Shown here: piece after piece, positions 1-8,208 of the stretch
How positions within the stretch are numbered: position 1 is the stretch's first letter
Layout of the letters: each line of letters starts with the position of its first letter
Source of the DNA: Halorussus limi
GTDB lineage: Archaea > Halobacteriota > Halobacteria > Halobacteriales > Haladaptataceae
DNA: 64,000 nucleotides
Reading direction: 5' to 3'
Assembly: GCF_023238205.1 (NCBI RefSeq)
Contig: NZ_CP096659.1
Span: 2,125,626-2,189,625 of the forward strand
Program-made: the position numbers and the translations under genes
The notes under the pieces: model-generated
Seen by the model: only the letters and a program-made list of their open reading frames with translations
Database searches by the model: none
Told to the model about the DNA's origin: nothing

Positions 1-266
1 TCGACGGTATCGCCGGGTTCGAGGTCGGCGAGGTAGGGGCCGAGCGTTCCCTCGGGGTCCACCTCGACTGTCGTCTCGAAGGTCTCGTCGGCATTGGGCG
101 ACGAGAGCGTGTAGTGGCGCGTGACCTCCTCGCCGTCTATCGTCGCGGCTAACTGGACGAACTGGCCCGGGTGGGCGTCGAACGTCCCGGGCGTCTCCAG
201 CGTCAGCGCGATGGTGTCGCTTCCGACCGACTCGACCGAGCGAACCGCGACTTCGGTTCCGTCCAT
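1..266 (-). CDS. Partial FAD-binding oxidoreductase (ferredoxin-NADP reductase family), N-terminal 88 residues
   Basis: The gene starts at an ATG on the minus strand (positions 266-264) and runs off the left edge of the window, so only the FAD-binding beta-barrel is present. Directly visible are a PGQFVQL stretch around residues 33-39 and RHYTLSSP around residues 50-57, the R-x-Y-[ST] motif that holds the FAD in the ferredoxin reductase family. Proteins of this type move electrons between NAD(P)H and ferredoxin, haem or other acceptors; the partner cannot be read here because the NAD-binding half is missing. It is divergent from korA, with about 127 bases between them. A full-length relative of the same fold lies at 9361-10122. 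Confidence 0.8.
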   Translation of the reverse strand, partial: MDGTEVAVRSVESVGSDTIALTLETPGTFDAHPGQFVQLAATIDGEEVTRHYTLSSPNADETFETTVEVDPEGTLGPYLADLEPGDTV

Positions 267-393
267 GCGGGTTTCTTGCCGAGGCGCGATTAAAGAGTCT
301 GCGACTCAGCGCCCGATTCAGTGTCGGAAGCGATTGCCGCGAAAGGCGCTTCAGAAGGCTTTTGATTTGGCGTGAATTACCCGCTAGTTAGGA

Positions 394-2154
394 ATGCCAG
401 ACGACCTGAACTGGGCCATCGGCGGAGAGGCCGGCGATGGGATTGACTCTACTGGGAAAATCTTCGCGCAAGCGCTTTCCCGCGCAGGACGACACGTTTT
501 CACTTCGAAGGACTTCGCGTCCCGGATTCGCGGAGGCTACACCGCGTACAAGATTCGTAGTTCGACCGACCGCGTCGAGAGCGTCGTGGACCGCCTCGAC
601 ATCCTCGTGGCGCTGACCGAGCGCACCATCGACGAGAACCTCGACGAACTCCACGACGACAGCGTCATCATCTACGACGGTGAGCGCACCGAGATGGAGG
701 ACATCGAGATTCCGGGCGAAATGACCGGGCTCTCGGTTCCCCTCCAGCGTCTCGCCGAGGAGGCGGGCGGTGCCATCATGCAGAACATCGTCGCGCTGGG
801 CGCGGCCTGCGAAGTGACCAACTTCCCCATCGAGAACCTCGACTCCGCGCTGGAGAAGAAGTTCGGCAGCAAGGGCGAGTCCATCGTCTCCAACAACAAG
901 GAGGCCGCCCGGAAGGGCCAGGAGTTCGTGGCCGAGGAGTTCGACCACGAGTTCGACTACGACCTCGACACCACCGACAACGACTACGTCCTCCTGAACG
1001 GCGACCAAGCCATCGGGATGGGCGCAATCGCGGCCGGTTGCCGGTTCTACGCCGGGTATCCCATCACCCCCGCGACCGACGTGATGGAGTATCTCACGGG
1101 CCGCATCGAACAGTTCGGCGGCGAAGTCGTGCAGGCCGAGGACGAACTCTCGGCCATCAACATGGCGCTGGGCGCGGCCCGCGCCGGCGCGCGCTCGATG
1201 ACCGCGACCTCCGGACCGGGCATCGACCTGATGACCGAGACGTTCGGTCTCGTTGCGACCAGCGAGACGCCGCTGGTCATCGCCGACGTGATGCGCTCGG
1301 GTCCCTCCACGGGGATGCCGACCAAGCAGGAGCAGGGCGACCTCAACATGACGCTGTACGGCGGCCACGGCGAGATTCCGCGGTTCGTCCTCGCGCCGAC
1401 GAACGTCGCCGAGTGTTTCCAGAAGACCGTCGAGGCGTTCAACCTCGCCGAGAAGTACCAGACGCCGGTCTTCCTGCTCGCGGACCTCTCGATGGCCGTC
1501 ACCGAGCAGACCTTCGAACCGGAGACGTTCGACATGGACGCGGTCGAAATCGACCGCGGCAAAATCGTCGACGACGACGAGGTCGAGGCGTGGACCGACG
1601 AGCGCGACCGCTTCCAGCCTCACTTCTCGACGGCGGACGGCGTGAGTCCGCGCGCGCTCCCCGGCACGAAGAACGCCGCTCACATGTCTACTGGTCTCGA
1701 ACACAACTCGCTCGGTCGCCGGACCGAGGACACCGACGTCCGCATCGAGCAGGTGGACAAGCGCAACCGGAAGGTCGAGACCGCCAAAGAGCAAGAGGAC
1801 TGGAGTCCCCGCGAGTTCGGCGATTCGGACTCGGACAACCTCGTCATCTCGTGGGGGTCCAACGAGGGCGCGATGCGCGAGGCCCTCGAGTTCCTCGACG
1901 AGGAGGACATCGACGTGCGGTTCCTCTCGGTCCCGTACATCTTCCCGCGGCCCGACCTCAGCGACGACATCGAGGCGGCCGACGAGGTCATCGTCGTGGA
2001 GTGTAACGAGAGCGGACAGTTCGCCGACGTCCTCGAACACGACGCACTTACGCGCGTCAAGCGCGTGAACAAGTACAACGGCGTCAGGTTCAAGGCGGAC
2101 GAACTGGCAGAGGACATCAAAGAGCAACTCCAGAGCGAGGAGGTTACAGCATGA
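394..2154 (+). CDS. korA: 2-oxoacid:ferredoxin oxidoreductase, fused gamma-alpha subunit
   Basis: Large subunit (586 aa) of a CoA-dependent 2-oxoacid:ferredoxin oxidoreductase, which oxidatively decarboxylates 2-oxoglutarate or pyruvate to acyl-CoA and reduces ferredoxin; haloarchaea use these in place of the lipoate dehydrogenase complexes. The first ~190 residues carry the gamma domain (GGEAGDG near residue 10) fused in front of the alpha domain, which begins near residue 205 and contains the YPITPATD substrate/TPP-interface signature. The stop codon overlaps the korB start (ATGA), so the two are translationally coupled. A TTTTGATT stretch at about 358-366 is a possible TATA box and would give a nearly leaderless mRNA. 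Substrate preference (2-oxoglutarate versus pyruvate) cannot be settled by eye. Confidence 0.93.
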   Translation: MPDDLNWAIGGEAGDGIDSTGKIFAQALSRAGRHVFTSKDFASRIRGGYTAYKIRSSTDRVESVVDRLDILVALTERTIDENLDELHDDSVIIYDGERTEMEDIEIPGEMTGLSVPLQRLAEEAGGAIMQNIVALGAACEVTNFPIENLDSALEKKFGSKGESIVSNNKEAARKGQEFVAEEFDHEFDYDLDTTDNDYVLLNGDQAIGMGAIAAGCRFYAGYPITPATDVMEYLTGRIEQFGGEVVQAEDELSAINMALGAARAGARSMTATSGPGIDLMTETFGLVATSETPLVIADVMRSGPSTGMPTKQEQGDLNMTLYGGHGEIPRFVLAPTNVAECFQKTVEAFNLAEKYQTPVFLLADLSMAVTEQTFEPETFDMDAVEIDRGKIVDDDEVEAWTDERDRFQPHFSTADGVSPRALPGTKNAAHMSTGLEHNSLGRRTEDTDVRIEQVDKRNRKVETAKEQEDWSPREFGDSDSDNLVISWGSNEGAMREALEFLDEEDIDVRFLSVPYIFPRPDLSDDIEAADEVIVVECNESGQFADVLEHDALTRVKRVNKYNGVRFKADELAEDIKEQLQSEEVTA

Positions 2155-3014
2155 GTTCAGAAGTTAGATTCACGGACTTCAAATCCGACAAGCAGCCGAC
2201 GTGGTGCCCGGGTTGCGGGGACTTCGGCACGATGAACGGCATGATGAAGGCGCTGGCGAACACGGGCAACGACCCCGACAACACCTTCGTCGTGGCGGGC
2301 ATCGGTTGTTCCGGCAAAATCGGTACCTACATGCACAGCTACGCGCTCCACGGCGTCCACGGCCGGGCGCTCCCCGTGGGCACGGGCGTCAAACTCGCCA
2401 ACCCCGACCTCGAAGTGATGGTCGCGGGCGGTGACGGCGACGGCTACTCCATCGGCGCGGGCCACTTCATCCACGCGGTCCGCCGGAACGTGGACATGAC
2501 CTACGTGGTCATGGACAACCGCATCTACGGCCTGACGAAGGGTCAAGCCTCGCCGACGTCCCGCGAGGACTTCGAGACCAGCACGACCCCCGAGGGGCCG
2601 AAACAGCCGCCGGTCAACCCCCTCGCGCTCGCCCTCTCGGCGGGCGGGAGCTTCATCGCCCAGTCGTTCTCCACGGACGCCCAGCGCCACACCGAAATCG
2701 TCCAGAAGGCCATCGAACACGACGGTTTCGGCTTCGTGAACGTCTTCTCGCCGTGCGTGACGTTCAACGACGTGGACACCTACGACTACTTCCGCGACTC
2801 CATCGTGGACCTCGACGACGAGGACCACGACCCGACCGACCGCGACGCGGCCAAAGAGAAGATTCTAGACGCCGACAAGGAGTATCAGGGCATCCTCTAC
2901 CAGAACGAGGAGAGCGTTCCCTACTCGGAACTCCACGGCCTCGACTCCAACATGGCCGACATCCCGGACGGCGCGCCCGAGGGCGCGATGGACCTCGTCC
3001 GCGAGTTCTACTGA
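2151..3014 (+). CDS. korB: 2-oxoacid:ferredoxin oxidoreductase, beta subunit
   Basis: TPP- and iron-sulfur-binding small subunit (287 aa) of the KorAB complex. It opens with a CPGCG motif (Cys19, Cys22) and has a further Cys in GIGCSGKIG, the pattern of cysteines that holds the single [4Fe-4S] cluster of the two-subunit enzymes. The TPP-binding core GGDGDGYSIGAGH lies near residues 92-104, followed by MDNRIYGLTKGQ. Length is normal for the family. It overlaps korA by four bases and no third (delta, ferredoxin-like) subunit follows, which agrees with the halophilic two-subunit form that passes electrons to a separate 2Fe-2S ferredoxin. Confidence 0.94.
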   Translation: MSSEVRFTDFKSDKQPTWCPGCGDFGTMNGMMKALANTGNDPDNTFVVAGIGCSGKIGTYMHSYALHGVHGRALPVGTGVKLANPDLEVMVAGGDGDGYSIGAGHFIHAVRRNVDMTYVVMDNRIYGLTKGQASPTSREDFETSTTPEGPKQPPVNPLALALSAGGSFIAQSFSTDAQRHTEIVQKAIEHDGFGFVNVFSPCVTFNDVDTYDYFRDSIVDLDDEDHDPTDRDAAKEKILDADKEYQGILYQNEESVPYSELHGLDSNMADIPDGAPEGAMDLVREFY

Positions 3015-3254
3015 CGGTCTGACTGCCGATTCTCCCAGTTTCGGTCTTTGTGCGGGTTCTTCGGGCTATTCTCTCGCGTCGAACACTGTATTTTCACGGT
3101 CGTGAAGCGTAGCGCTCGTCGTTCCGAAGGCGCGTCGTCTGGAGCGAACGGATGGAAATCCACCGGACGGAAGTCGCTCACCGAGCGTCCGCCGACGATG
3201 GAGCGACCCGGAGCGGCCCCCAAGCGTATCCGGGGACGCGCCGTGGCGTAGTCC

Positions 3255-4316
3255 ATGCATCGACGGGAGCTACTGGGGGTCGTCGGCGCGGGGGCGACCG
3301 GACTGGCGGGCCTGCTCGGGACGCGAACGCGAGGGGCCGAACGGGACGCCGAGGTGACCGCGACGGGACCGACAACGAGGGCGACCACGACGAGCGACGG
3401 ACGAGGATTCGCCGGCGTCCAGTCGTCGGCCGACCGACCGTTCGCGACGATTTCGGTCGGCACGCGGGCGGGCGTCCGGAACCCCGAGAACAACCGGCCG
3501 CACGCGATTCGAGTCTGGAACGACAGCGACCGGGCGCGGACCATCGGTCTCCGACTGGTCCGGCGCGGCGACCAGCGCGGGGCGGCGCTGGACCGGCGTA
3601 TCGAGTTTCCGGCGGACGGCTACCTGACGATTCGATTGCTCGAACCCGGCGACTACGCGCTGGCGGTGCGGCCCGGTGCGGGAACGAGCGACGGAGCGAA
3701 CGGGACCGCGACGACCGACGCCGCGACGACCGCCCGAGCGACCGCGTCGGGCGGGACCGTCGAGGTGTCCCGCGCACGGTTCGACTGCAACGACTCGCGG
3801 ACGGACGTGGCGGTCACGGCCGACGGGCGAGTGCGGTCCGAGACCGTTACGACCGAAGCCGAATGTCCGCCCGAGGTGGTCTCCCGGACGTTCACCGCGT
3901 TCTCGGGGTCCTGCGGGTCGGCCGACGACGCCAACGTCTCGTTCGGCGAGCGATCGGTCGAGGTGTCGGGGTCGATTCGCGTTCCCAACCCGTGCTACGG
4001 CGCGAAACTGGCCGGAGTCGCGGCCCCCTCGGCCGACACGCTCCGGGTGACGGTCGCCACCACCGAACCGGCCGCGGGCGTCTGCACCCAGTGCGTCGGA
4101 ACCGTCGAGTACGCCGCCGACCTCCGATTCCGCGACCGAGTCCCGCGGACCGTCGAGGTGGTCCACCGGCGCGACGGCGGGTCCGCGACGGTCGCGACAG
4201 CGACGCGTGGCAGTGCGACAGCCACGACCCGAAGCGGCCAGACGACGAGCGGGAGCGAGCGGACGACCGGAGGCGAGCAGACGACGACCGCGACCGGGGC
4301 GGACGACTCCAACTGA
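3255..4316 (+). CDS. Tat-exported haloarchaeal protein of unknown function
   Basis: 353-residue protein with a twin-arginine type signal (HRRELLG at residues 2-8, then a Gly/Ala-rich hydrophobic run), so it is probably exported folded. After the signal there is a beta-rich region with six or more cysteines, including VPNPCYGAKLAG and VCTQCVG, which look like a conserved disulfide or metal-binding core. The last ~45 residues are almost only Thr, Ser, Gly and Ala, a typical linker or O-glycosylated tail, but no C-terminal membrane anchor or PGF-CTERM is seen. I do not recognise an enzymatic motif. It stands alone between korB and the reductase gene; start chosen at the ATG that places the Arg pair at the very N-terminus. 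Confidence 0.75.
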   Translation: MHRRELLGVVGAGATGLAGLLGTRTRGAERDAEVTATGPTTRATTTSDGRGFAGVQSSADRPFATISVGTRAGVRNPENNRPHAIRVWNDSDRARTIGLRLVRRGDQRGAALDRRIEFPADGYLTIRLLEPGDYALAVRPGAGTSDGANGTATTDAATTARATASGGTVEVSRARFDCNDSRTDVAVTADGRVRSETVTTEAECPPEVVSRTFTAFSGSCGSADDANVSFGERSVEVSGSIRVPNPCYGAKLAGVAAPSADTLRVTVATTEPAAGVCTQCVGTVEYAADLRFRDRVPRTVEVVHRRDGGSATVATATRGSATATTRSGQTTSGSERTTGGEQTTTATGADDSN

Positions 4317-4410
4317 ACCGACCGACGGGCGGACTCGATTACCCGCTGACACGACTCGTCTTTTGCCCGGTCCGCGCCAACAGAATTCCCGTGCGAGAGC
4401 GTTTGCGTCC

Positions 4411-4422
4411 GTTTTTTAAAGG
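4411..4422 (+). promoter_or_regulatory. TATA-type promoter before the flavoprotein gene
   Basis: GTTTTTTAAAGG is the only good TATA-like element between 4317 and 4562. Archaeal transcription starts about 25 bases downstream of the box centre, that is near 4442, which is four bases before the ATG of a 46-codon ORF (4446) and about 120 bases before the reductase gene. Confidence 0.5.
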
Positions 4423-4445
4423 AGAGGTGAATACACGAAGTAGAG

Positions 4446-4586
4446 ATGACTGCGGACGAATACGACACCGGCGAGCGGACCTCGCCGACCGACCGGCGAC
4501 GCCGCGGTCCGCGGGTTCGGGACAGTAACGCCGTCTGCGACCACCTCCGAGGAGCCACTCTATGTCTGACCACTTCGACGTCGTGA
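4446..4586 (+). CDS. Possible upstream ORF (46 codons) overlapping the reductase start
   Basis: An ATG at the predicted transcription start opens a 46-codon frame that ends with TGA at 4584-4586, 25 bases inside the reductase gene and in a different frame. The product begins acidic (MTADEYDTGE) and turns Arg-rich. I recognise no domain. It may be a regulatory upstream ORF of a leaderless transcript, or simply chance coding in an unusually long 5-prime leader; I keep it only because its start coincides with the position expected for the transcript start. Confidence 0.25.
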   Translation: MTADEYDTGERTSPTDRRRRGPRVRDSNAVCDHLRGATLCLTTSTS

Positions 4587-5791
4587 TCGCGGGCGCGGGA
4601 CCGGCGGGCGCACAGTGCGCGCGGGACTTGGCCGAGCGCGGCTACGACGTGGTCGTCCTCGAAACCGAGGCCGAGGACGAGTTCCCCGCCCAGAGCAACA
4701 AGTCCACGGCCGGGACCTTCCCCTCGATGATGGGGTCGTTCGGCATCCCCGACGACGTGGTGATGAACTACACCGACGACGTGGTGCTGGAGTCGCCCAG
4801 CGAACACTACGTCCGCCGCCAACCCGGCGCGGTCTTGGAGTTCGCCGACTTCAAGAACTTCCTCGTGGAGGACGCCCGCGAGGACGGTGCGGAGTACTGG
4901 TTCGACGCTCGGGTGTCCAAGCCCATCATGGACGACGGCGACATCGTCGGCGTTCGGTTCAACGGCGACCAGGAGGTCTACGGCGACATCGTCGTCGACG
5001 CGACCGGTCCGGCCGCGCCGCTGGCCAAGGACCTCGGCGTGACCGGTCTCGAACGCGAACACCAGGCCATCGGCGTCGAGTACGAACTGGAGGGCATCGA
5101 CATCGACGCCGACGGCTACGCCGACCTCAGCGACGCGATGATGCTGCGCCTCGACCACGACCTCGCGCCGGGGGGCTACTCGTGGATTTTCCACACGGGC
5201 GAGGACACCGCGAAGGTCGGCCTCTGCTACATCCAGAACGAGGCCCACCGCGACTACGCCAAGGACGGGATGAGCATCGACGGCTACCTCCAGTACTGGC
5301 TCGACAACGACCCCCGGTTCGAGGCCGCCGAGCGTATCGCCGGGAAACAGCACCGCGGGTCGGCCCACATCCAGATGCCCGACGGCTTCAGCACGGACAA
5401 CTTCATGGCCGTCGGCGACACGGTGCCGACCATCGACCCCCTCTGGGGCGAAGGCATCTACACCTGCATGAAGTCGGGCCGGGCGGCGGCGGTCACCGCC
5501 GACCGGTGTTTCATGTCGAGCGACCGAGACACCTCCGCCGAGAGACTCGCCGTCTACGACGACCTCTGGCACGAACGGGTCGCCCCGAAGATGCGGCGGC
5601 GACTCCTGATGACCCAACTGCTCTACCTCGTGCCCAACGAGCGCTACGACACCCTCATCCGCGACCTGAACCGCGTGGACGCCGACGCGCTCCGCAAGGC
5701 CAACGCGGGGAGCGTCCGCGGCATCCTGAAACTCTTCCACACCGAGGACATCCCCACGCTGGCGCGGTTCGTCAAGGAACGACTGCTGTAG
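4562..5791 (+). CDS. Geranylgeranyl reductase family FAD-dependent oxidoreductase
   Basis: 409-residue flavoprotein. The N-terminus has the dinucleotide-binding motif GAGPAG (residues 11-16) followed by the acidic end of beta-2 (VVLETE), and the second FAD contact is the MAVGDTVP...PLWGEGI segment around residues 280-300, both typical of the geranylgeranyl reductase/p-hydroxybenzoate hydroxylase fold. Members saturate the isoprenoid chains of archaeal lipids or of menaquinone/bacteriochlorophyll side chains. Several paralogues occur per haloarchaeal genome, so which isoprenoid is reduced is unknown. Single gene, followed by a MaoC-like hydratase about 190 bases on. Confidence 0.85.
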   Translation: MSDHFDVVIAGAGPAGAQCARDLAERGYDVVVLETEAEDEFPAQSNKSTAGTFPSMMGSFGIPDDVVMNYTDDVVLESPSEHYVRRQPGAVLEFADFKNFLVEDAREDGAEYWFDARVSKPIMDDGDIVGVRFNGDQEVYGDIVVDATGPAAPLAKDLGVTGLEREHQAIGVEYELEGIDIDADGYADLSDAMMLRLDHDLAPGGYSWIFHTGEDTAKVGLCYIQNEAHRDYAKDGMSIDGYLQYWLDNDPRFEAAERIAGKQHRGSAHIQMPDGFSTDNFMAVGDTVPTIDPLWGEGIYTCMKSGRAAAVTADRCFMSSDRDTSAERLAVYDDLWHERVAPKMRRRLLMTQLLYLVPNERYDTLIRDLNRVDADALRKANAGSVRGILKLFHTEDIPTLARFVKERLL

Positions 5792-5874
5792 CCACCGGCC
5801 ACCGCCCACCGCCGGTCGGTCGCCGCTTCTCACTCTCCGCGAACCTACTTCGCGCGAGGATTACCTTCAGAGTC

Positions 5875-5976
5875 TCACTCTTCGCCGAACTCCGCCTTCA
5901 CGGCCTGCCGGTCTATCTTCGCCGGCCCCGACGTGGGCATCTCCTCGACGAACGCCAGATGCCGCGGGCGCGACGT
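5875..5976 (-). pseudogene. Remnant: last ~33 codons of an AMP-forming acyl-CoA synthetase
   Basis: On the minus strand an open stretch ending in TGA at 5877-5875 reads RPRHLAFVEEMPTSGPAKID and continues to end in FGEE. This matches the C-terminal end of acyl-CoA synthetases (ANL family), where the chain passes through a P-x-x-x-x-G-K-type A10 motif with the catalytic Lys just before the end. Here the motif reads PTSGPAK. Upstream (in the gene's sense) the frame passes into the MaoC gene on the other strand and loses all similarity, so only the tail survives. Inference: a deleted synthetase gene whose place was taken by, or which bordered, the hydratase gene. Confidence 0.6.
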
Positions 5977-5982
5977 TCGACC

Positions 5983-6384
5983 ATGCCAGTCGCAACTGTC
6001 GAGGACGCCGCCGAGGCGAGTCTGACCGTCACCGAGGAGACCATCGACGCCTACGCCGACTTGACCGGCGACGACAACCCCATCCACCGCGACGACGAGT
6101 ACGCCGCCGAGGCCCTCTTCGGCGGTCGAGTCGCCCACGGGATGCTGTCGGCGGGGGTCGTGAGCGCCGCGCTCGCGGACTTGCCGGGCGACATCGTCTA
6201 CCTCTCGCAGGATTTGACCTTCGAGAATTCGGTCCGTCCGGGCCAGACCGTGACCGCGAGGGTGACCGTCGAGGAAGAGTTGGGCGACGATAGGCTACGG
6301 GTCGAGACGGTCGCCGAAACTGAAGACGAGCGAGTTCTCTCGGGCGAAGCGGTCGTGCTGTCGGTGCCCCACGAGAGCGACTAG
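5983..6384 (+). CDS. MaoC/hotdog-fold hydratase
   Basis: 133-residue single hotdog domain. The hydratase motif TGDDNPIH (residues 28-35) supplies the Asp and His that activate water in (R)-specific enoyl-CoA hydratases, followed by GGRVAHGML (47-55) which forms the CoA pocket. Likely role is hydration of trans-2-enoyl-CoA in fatty-acid or polyhydroxyalkanoate metabolism. An in-frame ATG at 5959 would add eight Arg-rich residues; I chose 5983 because it starts right before conserved sequence. It sits on top of the remains of an acyl-CoA synthetase tail, a functionally related gene on the opposite strand. Confidence 0.82.
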   Translation: MPVATVEDAAEASLTVTEETIDAYADLTGDDNPIHRDDEYAAEALFGGRVAHGMLSAGVVSAALADLPGDIVYLSQDLTFENSVRPGQTVTARVTVEEELGDDRLRVETVAETEDERVLSGEAVVLSVPHESD

Positions 6385-6453
6385 GCGCTCGTCGGTTGCT
6401 ACTCAGGCACGCGGTGACGCGGTCTCCGTGTCGTGCCGGTTCGCGTGAGAGAC

Positions 6454-6491
6454 GAGGGCCGCAGGGAGCGGAGTGACCGAGGACTGCAGGA
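6454..6491 (+). repeat. Degenerate intergenic repeat, copy 1
   Basis: The G-rich stretch here shares the order ACGAGG-CCGCA-CGGAGTGA-CGAGGAC-GCAG with the reverse complement of 13168-13217. Both copies are in non-coding DNA near gene 3-prime ends. It may be a small dispersed element or a transcription-related structure. Confidence 0.35.
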
Positions 6492-6623
6492 TGTTGGGAC
6501 GGCGTGAGGCCGTCGCCGTGCGGTTGCGGTAGATTCGACGGCTCAAGCAGTAGCTAGCTCCCTCGATACCGTCTCTCTCAAAGAGTTCTCTTACAACTCG
6601 TCTTGAGACACAGTGACGGACCA

Positions 6624-6643
6624 CAAAAACAGACCAAAAAATA
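6624..6643 (-). terminator. T-rich terminator downstream of proS
   Basis: Two runs (five A at 6625-6629 and six A at 6636-6641 on the plus strand) read as T5 and T6 on the minus strand about 10-30 bases after the proS stop codon. Archaeal termination uses such U-rich tracts, recognised by RNA polymerase and FttA. Confidence 0.55.
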
Positions 6644-6653
6644 TCGACGGCGC

Positions 6654-8111
6654 TCAGTACGACTTCGCGAAGTACGCCGTCTCCTCTGCCTCGTCGCCGC
6701 AGACGCCGCACTCGTCGCCGATGGGTTCCTCGTCGCGGTCCATCGGAACCATCACGATTTCCGCGGCTATCTCCTCCTTGATGACCTGCTCGCACGCTTG
6801 GTCGCCACACCACGGCGTCTTGACGTAGCCGCCGTGCTGGCCGATGGTGCCCAGGATCTGGGAGGTCTCGTAGGCCTCGCGGACGTTCTCCTCCAGATTC
6901 TCCTTCGCGGCGTCGTAGAGCTTCGCGTACACTTGGTCGAAGTGGTCCTCGATAGTCTCGCCGACGTTCTCGCGGTCCTCGACGGTGTCCTCGCCGTCGG
7001 GGCGGTGGACCACGGTTAGCTCGTCGTCCTCGACCTCGTTGGGGCCGATTTCGATGCGGACGGGGACGCCCTTCAGTTCCCACTCGTTGAACTTGAAGCC
7101 GGGGTTGCGCTCGTCGCGGTCGTCGAGTTCGACGCGGACGCCCGCGTCGTCTAAGTCCTCGGCGACGCCCTCGGCGTAGTCGAGGACCTCCTCGCGGTTG
7201 TCCTCGTTCCAGATGGGGACGATGACGACCTGCTCGGGCGCGATTCTGGGCGGGCAGACGAAGCCTTGGTCGTCGGAGTGGGTCATGATGAGCGCGCCGA
7301 GCGCGCGCCACGAGAGGCCCCACGAGGTCGTGTGCGCGACGGCTTCCTCCTCGTCCTCGTCGGTGTAGGTCAGGTCGTAGGCCTCCGCGAAGCCCTGTCC
7401 GAGGTAGTGGGAGGTGCCGCCCTGCACCGACTTGCCGTCGGGCATCAGCGCCTCGACGGTCGTGGTGGTGTGGGCGCCGGGGAACTTGTCGTGTGCGGGC
7501 TTGCGACCCCGGAGGACCGGGATGGCCAGCACGTCCTCGTAGAGGCTCTCGTACTGGTCGAGGCGGGTCATCGTCTCGTCCCACGCCTCGTCCTCGGACT
7601 CGTGGGCGGTGTGGCCCTCCTGCCAGAGGAACTCCTTGGTCCGGAAGAACGGCTTGGTCTCGGTGGCCTCCCACCGGATGACGCTACACCACTGGTTCAG
7701 GCGCAGGGGCAGGTCGCGGTGGCTCCGGACCCAGTTGCTCATGAACGGCGTGATGATGGACTCGCTGGTGGGCCGGAACGCGAGGCGCTCTTCGAGTTCC
7801 TCGTGGCCGCCGTGGGTGACCCACGCGACTTCGGGGTCGAACCCCTCCACGATGTCGCTCTCGCGTTCGAGGTAGCTCTCTGGGATGAGCGCGGGGAAGT
7901 AGGCGTTCTGCGCGCCGGTCGACTTGAACTTCTCGTCGAGGAACTCCTGGACGCCCTCCCAGAGGGCGTACCCGCGGGGGCGAGTGACGATGAACCCGCC
8001 CATGGGCGCGTAGTCGGCGAGTTCGGCCTTCTGGACGACCTCCGCGTACCACTCTCCGGGACTGTACTCCTTTCGCTCGGTGATGCCGAGTTCCTGCTCG
8101 TCGTCGGTCAT
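6654..8111 (-). CDS. proS: Prolyl-tRNA synthetase, archaeal/eukaryotic type
   Basis: 485-residue class II aminoacyl-tRNA synthetase that charges tRNA-Pro. Motif 1 surrounds GGFIVTRPRGYALWEGVQ, motif 2 is RWEATETKPFFRTKEFLWQEGHTAHE-like with the class II Arg, and motif 3 is the segment WGLSWRALGALIMTHSDDQG followed by the anticodon-binding domain. The C-terminus has the paired cysteines (CGDQAC and ECGVCG) of the short zinc-like domain found in the archaeal form. The frame is open farther upstream, but I chose ATG 8111 because the N-terminus then matches the family and a TTTAAG box lies 29 bases before it, as expected for a leaderless mRNA. Confidence 0.95.
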   Translation of the reverse strand: MTDDEQELGITERKEYSPGEWYAEVVQKAELADYAPMGGFIVTRPRGYALWEGVQEFLDEKFKSTGAQNAYFPALIPESYLERESDIVEGFDPEVAWVTHGGHEELEERLAFRPTSESIITPFMSNWVRSHRDLPLRLNQWCSVIRWEATETKPFFRTKEFLWQEGHTAHESEDEAWDETMTRLDQYESLYEDVLAIPVLRGRKPAHDKFPGAHTTTTVEALMPDGKSVQGGTSHYLGQGFAEAYDLTYTDEDEEEAVAHTTSWGLSWRALGALIMTHSDDQGFVCPPRIAPEQVVIVPIWNEDNREEVLDYAEGVAEDLDDAGVRVELDDRDERNPGFKFNEWELKGVPVRIEIGPNEVEDDELTVVHRPDGEDTVEDRENVGETIEDHFDQVYAKLYDAAKENLEENVREAYETSQILGTIGQHGGYVKTPWCGDQACEQVIKEEIAAEIVMVPMDRDEEPIGDECGVCGDEAEETAYFAKSY

Positions 8112-8134
8112 TGCGTAGGAGTTTCTTCGATGTG

Positions 8135-8145
8135 GTCTTAAATGC
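8135..8145 (-). promoter_or_regulatory. proS TATA box
   Basis: GCATTTAAGAC on the minus strand is centred 29 bases upstream of the proS ATG, the spacing expected when the first transcribed base is at or just before the start codon. Confidence 0.6.
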
Positions 8146-8208
8146 GGTGAAGCTATGGTAACTGTTCGACCCGTCCGCGAGGCGGTCGGCGTGCCGAGGA
8201 GAACGGCG

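Noticed and set aside
388-2127. 579-codon open frame on the minus strand opposite korA
   Set aside because: It is the complement of a real gene; GC-rich haloarchaeal DNA leaves several frames open. The translation is Val/Glu/His-rich with no family pattern. The same applies to the other long frames opposite or alongside trpB, fttA, katG, the GH3 and the radical SAM gene.
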